Shown here: piece by piece, positions 56,930-64,000 of the stretch
Layout: each line of letters starts with the position of its first letter
Position numbering within the stretch: the stretch's first letter is position 1
Source of the DNA: Microcebus murinus
Lineage: Eukaryota > Chordata > Mammalia > Primates > Cheirogaleidae
Direction of reading: 5' to 3'
Assembly (NCBI RefSeq): GCF_040939455.1
Contig: NC_134136.1
Span: forward strand, 74,848,001-74,912,000
Length of the DNA: 64,000 bases
Program-made: the position numbers and the translations under genes
The notes under the pieces: model-generated
Told to the model about the DNA's origin: nothing
Database searches by the model: none
The model's input: the letters and a program-made list of their open reading frames with translations, nothing else

Positions 56930-57410
56930 GGGATCTCTGTCCTTAGAGGCCGATGGGGTTCCTCTTCCATCCCACTGACGGGCCTACACCTAGGAGCCGA
57001 CGGGGCTCTGTTCCACTGATGACTAACCCTTAGAAGCTGATGGGACTCCTCTTCTGTCCTACTGACGGGCTTATACCCTAGGAGCTGATCCAGCTCCTCT
57101 TCCATCCCACTGACGGGCCTACACCTAGGAGCCAATGGGCCTATATTTAGGAGCTGATGGGCTTCTGTTTCATCCCAATGATGAGCCTCTATCCCGCTGA
57201 TGGGCCTAACCCTTAGGAGGCAATCAGGCTCCTCTTCCATCCCACTAACAGGCCTATATCCTTAGGAGTCAATGGGGCTCCTCTTCCGTCCCATTGATGG
57301 GCCTACACCTCAGGAGCTGATTGGGCTCCTCTTCCATCCCACTGACAGGCCTACACCCTTAGGAGCCGACTGGGCTCCTCTTCTGTCCCACTGACAGGCC
57401 TATCTTGGGC
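56930..57410. repeat. Minisatellite, about 49-bp unit, in the ERV leader
   Basis: CTCCTCTTCC recurs at 57229, 57278, 57326 and 57375 (spacings 49, 48, 49). Diverged copies reach back to about 56930, with a unit like CCCACTGACGGGCCTACACC, then AGGAGCCGA...GGGGCTCC. Roughly nine or ten units. As 49 is not a multiple of three, the repeat is not a coding repeat, although one minus-strand frame (56899-57240) crosses it. It lies between the primer-binding site and gag, where a retrovirus carries its splice donor and packaging signal. Confidence 0.85.
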
Positions 57411-57669
57411 AGGTCCCAGGGACCCTACCTTGTCCAGTGTCCTGGCCTTGGTCTGCCACTCCAGCTTGCTCAGCCTGGCACCCACCCCATCAGCCTCCTG
57501 CTCCTGTCCGTGCACCGTGGAGGCCAGCACCTGCAGGGAGGCCTGTCGCAGTATAGCCTGCATCAGTGCCCCTGCTTCCCCTCCCTCAGCAAGGCCTTGA
57601 CAAGCTCATCAAGGACACCGGCATCAAAGGTGCTGTACTGGTGGCTTCAAGGAGCCAGCTTGGTCAGCT

Positions 57670-57687
57670 TTCCCGGTCAGGGAACCA
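57670..57687 (-). promoter_or_regulatory. ERV primer-binding site (tRNA-Glu type)
   Basis: Sense sequence TGGTTCCCTGACCGGGAA, three bases after the 5' LTR end, complements the 3' end of eukaryotic tRNA-Glu (...TTCCCGGTCAGGGAACCA). It would prime minus-strand DNA synthesis and places the provirus in a Glu-primed class I group. Confidence 0.88.
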
Positions 57688-57690
57688 AAA

Positions 57691-58210
57691 TGTTGTGGCA
57701 AGTGTACAGCTAGTGTTATAGCTCTTGACCAGGGAAAGAACCAAGCGGCACACAAAGAGTCGGAGAACAGCCTTTATTCCTCCCCAGCAGGCTCAGCACA
57801 CCTAGTGTTACAGCTCTCTTCCTGTCTTCTGATCTTCTGACCCTCTGTCCCCTCCTTGTTCTCCTCCTGCTTTTATACCCTTGGTAGGGCTTAAAAAGCG
57901 TTCAATCAACTACAAGCTTTAACATCCAATCAGCATCAAGCTTTAACATCCAATCAACAACAAGCTTTAACATCCAATCAAAAACAGTGGGGATTCAAAG
58001 CATGGCCAGAAACAGGCAGCGGCACATGGGCCTGGGTGCATTCTAGCACGAGGGCCCGGTGACATGTGGGCCTGGGCAGCTCTCTGCCACGGGGCCTGGC
58101 CCCAGCAGTGTGCCCTCCAACTGGCCAGGCACAGCGCTGGCCCGCGGAGATGCAGAGCAATGGGGAGGTGGCAAGCGGCTGTGTCCCGGCCCCCAACATT
58201 TTCCGTATCA
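57691..58210 (-). mobile_element. ERV 5' LTR, complete (about 520 bp)
   Basis: Sense strand begins TGATACGGAAAATGTTGGGG at 58210 and ends ...GCCACAACA at 57691. U3 carries three 24-bp-spaced units with ATTGG boxes (antisense CATCCAATC, 57913-57979), TATA GGGTATAAAAGC (57869-57880), AATAAA (antisense 57773-57778), then R/U5. ATTGG is an inverted CCAAT box, the usual NF-Y target. Frames 57967-58280 are chance frames in GC-rich U3. Confidence 0.85.
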
Positions 58211-58214
58211 GGGC

Positions 58215-58540
58215 TGTCAAGGAAAGCTTCACAGAGCAAAATTTATAGAACTTAGCCAAAGAATTGTGCAACAGCATTGAATGCTTAGAAATCTCTAAGA
58301 TATTGGGGATGACTAAGGAATAAAGATAAAAATAAGGAAAATATAAGGAAATAAGACAGGATATTAATAAGAAAGGAGAGGAAGAAAAGGATATAGTTTC
58401 AGATCATTAAATGCTGTGCCAAGGAATTTGATTTTTAATTGATAGATTAGTAGTGTCCAAAAGTGATCACTGATATTTGCTCTGAAATACACTCCTATTC
58501 CAAGTTCTCTATCTCAACAAGTGACATCAACATCTAACTA
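58215..58540. other. Non-coding stretch, no feature recognised
   Basis: Purine-rich sequence after the ERV. GGAAAGCTTCACAGAGCAAA near 58226 resembles part of an unassigned old repeat. No gene. Confidence 0.4.
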
Positions 58541-58544
58541 ACTG

Positions 58545-59355
58545 ACCAAGCAAGAAATATATCCTTCCAATCCACACAAATAAAAACTCTGTTGGCTCCT
58601 CCTCCAAAGTATATCCCAAATCCACCTATATTTTATGCCTCCATTGCCACCACCCTAGTCTAAGATAACATCATCCCTCACTTGGATGATTTCAACAGCC
58701 TCCTAACTGGTCATCTTGCTCTTTCTTCCCTAAAATCCATTTTCCCCAATACAGCCAGTGTGAACTTATAAACATATAAGTTGTATTATGTCATTACCTT
58801 GGCTTTCTATTGTATTTAGAATAAAATATAACTTCTTTCACAGCCTTCAAGGCCCTACATGATGTGGAGCCTGACTTCTGCAGCTTCAGGTAACCTTCAG
58901 CCTCTCATCCAAACATAGAGGCTTTTCTGTTATTTATGCACAGCAAGCTCTCTCCTTCACAAAGCATCTGCCCATGTTGTTCTCTTTGCTTAAAACACTC
59001 TTATCTCACCATTCACCTGGAAAACTTCTATTCATGCTTCAAGATTCAGTTTAAGTCTCACTTCCTCAAAGGGCTTCTTCCAAAACCAGTCACCTAATCT
59101 ATGTCTGCCTCTTGTTCTCTCACAGTGAATCAGTGAATTCTGCCTAGTGTAGATTAAAAAGATTAAAATGAAGTCCTTTATAATACTTATTATAATTGTA
59201 TATCAGTGAGATTTTTGTATGTGTGTCCTGCATTAAACCACAAGTTTCATAGGAATGTATCACTCTATGTTTTACTCAGCACTATACCTCCAGAAGTTAT
59301 CCCAGTGTGTAGTATTCATTACATCTCTGCTGAATGGATAAATGAACAAATAAAA
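58545..59355 (+). mobile_element. L2 (LINE2), 3' part
   Basis: A long stretch in L2 order: GTTGGCTCCTCCTCCAAAGT, TTTCAACAGCCTCCTAACTG, CAAGGCCCTACATGATGTGG, TTCAGTTTAAGTCTCACTTC, and finally GCTGAATGGATAAATGAACA at the 3' end. About 800 bp, one of the longest old repeats here. No open frame. Confidence 0.8.
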
Positions 59356-59359
59356 TAGT

Positions 59360-60085
59360 GCTTTATGCGGCACAACTATACTTCTCATATTAAAATACTT
59401 TGGACTTTACAACCCAAACCATGTTCTCTTTTACTAGTCATTATCCTGACTGTTCAGGAGGGGTGATTATTACTGTTCCTACATTCTCTAGACATAGTAT
59501 CATCAACTTCACAATGTCTTATCAACCAGGAGGAAGAACTGGTCTAAATATTAAATAAGATTTTTTCATGTTTATTTTCTGCAGTTGGTAAGATATCTAG
59601 CAGAAGGAAGTTGAATCAACAGTTGAACAGAAACAGCAATTTGTAAATGTATAAGTGGTAGAAATAATAGATGACACCCCCCTCAGGAGAATATTTAGAG
59701 AAGACTGAGAAGAATGAAACCTAGCTAATTACCAAGATAAAAGGGTACGCAGAAGAAACAAGCAACTAGAAGAAATGAGCAAATTAGATCAAAACTAAAT
59801 CATTAAAGTGGAAAGAGGGCATTTATGTAAATATGGTGTCACTGAAATCATGGTACACAATTTTAAGAATGGAATAGAATAGTAAATGACAACTGTTATC
59901 AATAGAGATAAAGATCCAAATGTATTCATTAGGTGTAGTAACATGGGAATCAAAACTAACATTATACATAGATATTTCTGTGAACTAATGGATTTGGAAA
60001 CAAGTCAAAATAGGTAAAGAGTTGATGGTAGTAGAAAAGTGCAAACAAAATGTGTATGCTATTTTGTGGAGAAACTTAGTTGTAA
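59360..60085. other. Non-coding stretch, no feature recognised
   Basis: Low-complexity-leaning unique DNA. No motif or repeat family recognised. Confidence 0.45.
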
Positions 60086-60089
60086 AACT

Positions 60090-60250
60090 ATATAGCAGCA
60101 CAGTATCATCTGGGAATTTGTTAGAAATGCAAATTCTCAAGCCCCACCACAGACTTGCTGTAGCAAAAACTCTGAAGAAGAGGCTCAGAAATCTGTGTTT
60201 CACAATCCTGCCAGGAGATTGTGATACACACACAAATTTTAGAACCACTG
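60090..60250 (+). mobile_element. MER5A-like hAT MITE
   Basis: ATCTGGGAATTTGTTAGAAA, GCAAATTCTCAAGCCCCACC and a terminal TTTTAGAACCACTG fit MER5A/MER5B, a non-autonomous hAT (Charlie-type) element. The terminal CAGTGGTTCT-type inverted end is readable at the right side only. Confidence 0.75.
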
Positions 60251-60654
60251 GTTTCCAGTGAAGGGAACAGAGGATGAGAACGAGTTTTGAGGAGACTGGC
60301 AGAAGTTTGGATAAATACAGGCTTCTTGAATAGGAGAACAATGAAGTAAAACCTTCTCTAGTGGCATTAAAAATTCAAGTGAGACTACATATCAAATAGT
60401 CTCTACAGTGGCAAGTGACACTGTCCTTGTGCTGATAATGATTGGTATGGTAGTGATTGCCTCCAGTTCTGTTTGAGAGTTGCTGAAAGGAATGAATCAT
60501 ATTATGAGCTTAGCCCCAGGGTTGAAGGTTGGCAGAACAGATGTGACCAAATATGAATTTGTCAAGATTCCTAAGGAGAAAGTATATTAAGTGGTTGACT
60601 TGGGGGTCCAGGCTCAGTAGACAAGAAAATGTGATGGTAAATATGGGGAAAATA

Positions 60655-60690
60655 ACTGAAAAAAAAAAAAAGAAGAAGAAGAAGAAAATT
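60655..60690. repeat. A-run plus (GAA)n simple repeat
   Basis: A 14-base A-run followed by five AAG units. The frame 60553-60795 across it is not a gene. Confidence 0.85.
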
Positions 60691-60889
60691 AAGTGCCAGT
60701 ACGCCTTAGTGAAGTCAAGGATCAGGTTCAGAGGACCTAAAAGAGGAAATAAACTGTTAGAACAGGTGATAAAGGAATGGCCAATGAAAAGTTAATATAA
60801 TAGTAGTAACAGAGGAGAAGATGGAGTCTGAAAAAGAGAAGTAACATTTTTTAGTTTGTTGATAGCAAGGCACTACTATCTTTGTATCA

Positions 60890-61050
60890 AGTGCTCTTTC
60901 CTATGTTCTAGGTATTTTTTGCTAAGTACTTTAAATGTTTTAACTCATTTAACCCTTACTGAGGCTTGGAAAGGTGAAATGTTTCATATAAGGGTTAGAA
61001 AGTAGAGGATCCTGGATTCAACCCAGGTCTGCTGACGACATGCTTGTTAC
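60890..61050 (+). mobile_element. MIR SINE relic
   Basis: CAAGTGCTCTTTCCTATGTT, TTTTAACTCATTTAACCCTT and GGATTCAACCCAGGTCTGCT match the MIR body in order. Confidence 0.7.
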
Positions 61051-61589
61051 TCTGAAATATTGTGAATATATGGGCTAATGCCAGACTTAGGAGATTAAAT
61101 TTAGATCTTGCCATTTTAATATCACAATTGCTACCACCTACAAATATTATAGATCATCTGCACAGATTTGTTCCATGCTATAAATTTGGACTGCAAGATG
61201 AAATATGATATAGGCCCTGCCCTCAAGGGCTTTACAATTTAGTTAATGTTCTACAAAATCAATATTAGTCAGTTACAGTGCCAGACACTGTCAGTTAGGT
61301 ACTGAATAAATACCATCAGCAAAAATTAATTTAAATCATCAGATGAAAGTATAATTCTTAAAAGCTAAGAGATCAAGGAAGCTGTGGGATATAGCTTTAA
61401 CTGGATCTAAAAGCTAGGTCTTCAACAGTAGAGATGGTTACAAGGCCATCAAGCATAGGAAACTATATGGCCAGAGATAGGGGCCCTCCTTAAAACCTAC
61501 CAATGTGTGGAAAGAAAAATAAATAGCTTTTCTTTTGTTTTTGCATGGGCAGAAAATCTGTGTAATGATAATAACTAAAATGTATAGAT

Positions 61590-61808
61590 TTATCATTGCA
61601 AGCTCATTTATATGGATTATGTATCCTTATCTTCATGGCAGCTTTGAGAATTTTGCATTACTTTTAATTTACAGATACAAAAACAAAGGCTTGGAGAAAT
61701 GTAATGACATTTTCAAGGTCACCTTGCTAGTTAATGGCAGAGCTTGTATTTGAACCAAGACTATCTGATTTCAGAGCCTAAACATTTAACCATTCTTCCA
61801 TATCACTC
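61590..61808 (+). mobile_element. MIR SINE
   Basis: TAATTTACAGATACAAAAAC, TCAAGGTCACCTTGCTAGTT, TGGCAGAGCTTGTATTTGAA and a last ACATTTAACCATTC segment fit a nearly complete MIR core and 3' part. Confidence 0.75.
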
Positions 61809-61819
61809 TTTTAAAGTAA

Positions 61820-63090
61820 TGGTAGGTTAAAAGTTTGGAAAGACTGATAGGCACTAGATTGGTGGAAAGAACTTCAATGGCCTCATTCTCAACCAAATCA
61901 AGATAAATCCATGTTTTCTTGAGTGTATGCTCGTACTAGTTCAAAATTTGTCAAAATATCTTCAACAAATATCTTCCATTTCCCCCAATAATGTGTCTTG
62001 TAGTTTTATTTCTTCTTATTGTAGGACCTCTGAGCATTCTGCTTTCTTGTTTCATTTTTTCCTGATTGCTCCTTCATTATCAGTTAAACTTTTGGAAATG
62101 ATTTATTACATTTTACACCATAATCGCTTTTGTCCCCTTTCCTGTAGCAAAATAAAGAAAACAGAAAGAGGCTTCAAAGTGACCATGGCATTTTCAAAAT
62201 GACAGCAGTGCATTCATTTGGGAACTTGTAGTGGGCTGAATTGAATCCAATTGTTCTCCTCAGGGGAATAAGAAGATAAAAAGGGGTCACCAAATATGAG
62301 CTTAAGAGGGAGTCTGATTTATGTTTGTAACAAAAAGCAGCCAGGCTTGTTGACTACCATTGAACTAGAACTGCAGAAGGCAAGGGGCAATTACTGATGC
62401 AGAAATAGACCATTCTAGACAGCACATTTACTCACTCTAGGATCCAAAAGGAGAAAATCTTTCAAAAAGCAAATTTTAAGTGATTAAATGCCATCTTTAG
62501 CAGCTTTCTATAGTAGCAATTTAATGTATATTTATGAATATTGAAGTTAGTTTTAATCTGATTCTCATTCCCTTTCTCTAGAAAATTGAGCAAGGCATCA
62601 GGACTGCAACACACATGTGAAATTATATTGAAGTAGTGAAAACTTTCAAGTTTCAACATAAATCACAGCAATTCTGATAGAGATAAGAAGCTATTAATAG
62701 AACCAGTTCATCTCTACATGTTAGCAGGACAACACACAAAATGGTTCATCTTGTCAACAACAGTAGGAGTTGTTTGCTACAATAATATCACCTCTCATGT
62801 ATGCATTTCCCCACTGGCAAATTACAGCTGTTAACTGTGATAAGGATCCAACTAGGTGTAAAAGTTCACATGTATAATTTTTCCAAAAGAAAAATACCTT
62901 ACTTTAACAAACTTTTTCTTGACTCCTGTTGTTCATTAGTTACTAAGTCCTGAAAATTATTTTGAAACAAAACAAGATATGGTACTTCTCTTCCCATGAG
63001 TGCTGACTTCACCCTAAACCAGCACCCACACCCTTATGCTTATTGGTGAGTACACTGATCCCTAAGTGGTGTTTCAGCATCCAGCTCATC
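61820..63090. other. Non-coding stretch, no feature recognised
   Basis: Unique-looking sequence without recognised repeat, RNA gene or coding motif. Frames 61927-62202 and 62462-62659 show nothing known. Confidence 0.45.
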
Positions 63091-63099
63091 CTACGCATT

Positions 63100-63270
63100 T
63101 CTGGCCAAATGCATTTAATAGATATTGAGTGCCTTGTATGTGTCCTACATTCTTGGGATCCCTTGGTGATCAAAACAAAGATCCCTGACCTCGTGGAACT
63201 GATATTCTAGCAGTAGAAGATAGACAATACAAATATAAATAACAAATAATAAATCATACTGTGGATTATG
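63100..63270 (+). repeat. Unassigned ancient interspersed repeat
   Basis: Order of TGAGTGCCTTGTATGTGTCC, GATCCCTGACCTCGTGGAAC and ATTCTAGCAGTAGAAGATAG followed by AAATAACAAATAATAAATC resembles a widespread old mammalian repeat (L2/MIR-related in my memory), but I cannot assign the family. Confidence 0.4.
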
Positions 63271-63589
63271 AAATGCTATAGGGGAAAAAACAAAGAAAAG
63301 AAAGAGGAAGATATATAGATTTTTCCCAAGTAGCATTTTCCACCATGCTATTCTCCCCTTTTCCCTATTCATCACCCCTCAATGCCCTGATGTTCACTAT
63401 ATATTTACATGAAACATCTGCAGTCTGTCAGTGGCTTCTGTTATCTGCCTCCCATGTGGGATTCTGCCACCACTTCTTTTCCATCCTTATCCTCTACTAG
63501 TCCCCATATGTAATTTCCTGCTCTAGCAAAGCCAATGAGATTCCAATAAAGCACTTACCGCTACAAAAAATAATAACAGATAAAATAAA

Positions 63590-63830
63590 TGAGTGTGTAC
63601 TATGTACCAGACATTGGACTAAACTCTTTACAAGAAATATTTCATTTAATCCTCACATACCCACATTGCCCAATGAGGTATGTATTATCATTATCTTCAT
63701 TTTACAGATGAGAAAATTAAAGTACAGGGAATAACTTGTTCAGCGTCACACAGTTCAGTAAGTTTTTCAGCTAATGTTTGAACCTAGATATGTGTGACAC
63801 TAAAGTCTATGCTCTTCACCAATATGTGTT
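63590..63830 (+). mobile_element. MIR SINE
   Basis: TGTGTACTATGTACCAGACA, CATTTAATCCTCACATACCC, TTCATTTTACAGATGAGAAA, GTCACACAGTTCAGTAAGTT and the final 'CTATGCTCTTCACC' block give a nearly full MIR. Confidence 0.85.
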
Positions 63831-63860
63831 AGATTTTAATGATGACCTGAAACCATTATA

Positions 63861-64000
63861 TTAGGTTGATACAAAAGTAATTGCAGTTTCAGACCGTGAA
63901 TTTTAAATCATCATAACTAGGCTCAAACATATCTTTCTTTATTAATCAAAATAGGAACCATTACAATCAACACATTTTTGCCAATGAGAAATAAGTTTGT
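63861..64000. mobile_element. Mariner-type DNA transposon start (Hsmar2-like), cut by window edge
   Basis: Begins TTAGGTTGATACAAAAGTAA after a TA dinucleotide at 63859-63860, the TA target of Tc1/mariner elements. It continues with TTGCAGTTTCAGACCGTGAA and ATCATCATAACTAGG-type sequence and runs to the window end. Assignment to the Hsmar2 group rather than Hsmar1 rests on the GATAC variant of the terminus, from memory. Confidence 0.8.

Larger units (their letters stand above)
55490..58214 (-). mobile_element. Deleted class I endogenous retrovirus with tRNA-Glu primer site
   Basis: Body 55494-58210, flanked by a 4-bp GGGC repeat at 55490-55493 and 58211-58214, the duplication size of gammaretroviral integrases. 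In sense order: 5' LTR (58210-57691), primer-binding site, leader with a minisatellite, gag remnant, then directly a 3' LTR lacking its U3 start. Pol, env and part of the 3' U3 are deleted. The LTRs differ at roughly 20 positions over about 345 compared bases (counted by eye), so it is not recent. Sense frames are broken. It encodes no complete viral protein. Confidence 0.88.

Noticed and set aside
56930..57410. CRISPR-like array of regularly spaced repeats
   Set aside because: Units are contiguous, diverged and without unique spacers, and they lie inside a mammalian ERV leader. It is a minisatellite.
57670..57687. Possible tRNA-Glu gene fragment
   Set aside because: Only the 3'-terminal 18 nt match, and they sit three bases from an LTR end. 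This is a retroviral primer-binding site and there is no tRNA body.
57967..58280. Overlapping GC-rich ORFs on both strands
   Set aside because: They lie in the U3 of an LTR. Several frames are open at once, as expected from GC-rich composition, and none shows a known motif.
60040..60341. ORFs on both strands near 60.0-60.3 kb as a small gene
   Set aside because: They overlap a MER5A-like element and have no motif or conserved start context.

Overview
The window looks like nuclear DNA of a strepsirrhine primate, most likely a Malagasy lemur. The Alu at 33768-34098 carries the extra middle-linker segment (around TTGGCCAACT) that I associate with lemur Alus. The young L1s form a family with a primate-type ORF1/ORF2 layout. 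The older background is general mammalian and primate: MIR, L2, MaLR LTRs, MER5A, Tigger1 and a mariner. I see no exon of a host protein gene, no tRNA or rRNA gene and no CRISPR array. Every long open frame I could explain belongs to a transposable element. The window is therefore intergenic or deep intronic, and heavily loaded with repeats.

Layout. 1-8.06 kb: three minus-strand L1 pieces end to end (a younger L1 5' half, an older L1 5' half holding a tiny retro-insert, and an L1 3' half). 8.07-13.07 kb: mostly old sequence with L2, LTR and MaLR relics. 13.07-16.54 kb: a complex L1 insertion with about 1.2-kb inverted arms, bounded by one target-site duplication (TSD). 16.5-21.4 kb: old sequence with an L1 3' end and a MIR. 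21.4-24.46 kb: two back-to-back 5'-inverted L1s. 24.46-31.0 kb: a full-length L1 whose ORF1 is intact and whose ORF2 has a single +1 frameshift. 31.0-38.6 kb: L1 fragments, a lemur Alu, a near-complete Tigger1 DNA transposon, L2, MIR and an older Alu. 38.8-49.9 kb: one ancient L1 split by three later L1 insertions, one of them full length (42949-49483, 17-bp TSD). 50.6-55.1 kb: more inverted and nested L1s, a MaLR half-LTR and a partial Alu. 55.49-58.21 kb: a deleted class I endogenous retrovirus on the minus strand, with a tRNA-Glu-type primer site, a 49-bp minisatellite in its leader and a gag fragment fused to its 3' LTR. 58.5-64 kb: L2, MER5A, MIRs and the start of a mariner.

How it fits together. 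The only machinery recognisable here is L1 retrotransposition: ORF1p (RNA chaperone) and ORF2p (endonuclease plus reverse transcriptase). Its products fill the window: full-length copies, truncated copies, at least seven 5'-inverted ('twin-primed') copies, Alus, and one 36-bp poly(A)-tailed insertion. Family names come from memory of consensus features, and ages are inferred from nesting and visible divergence. No alignment was computed. The best leads are the template-switched palindromic L1 at 13 kb, an antisense ATG-initiated ORF repeated in three L1 5'UTRs (reminiscent of primate ORF0), and the deleted ERV with its leader minisatellite.
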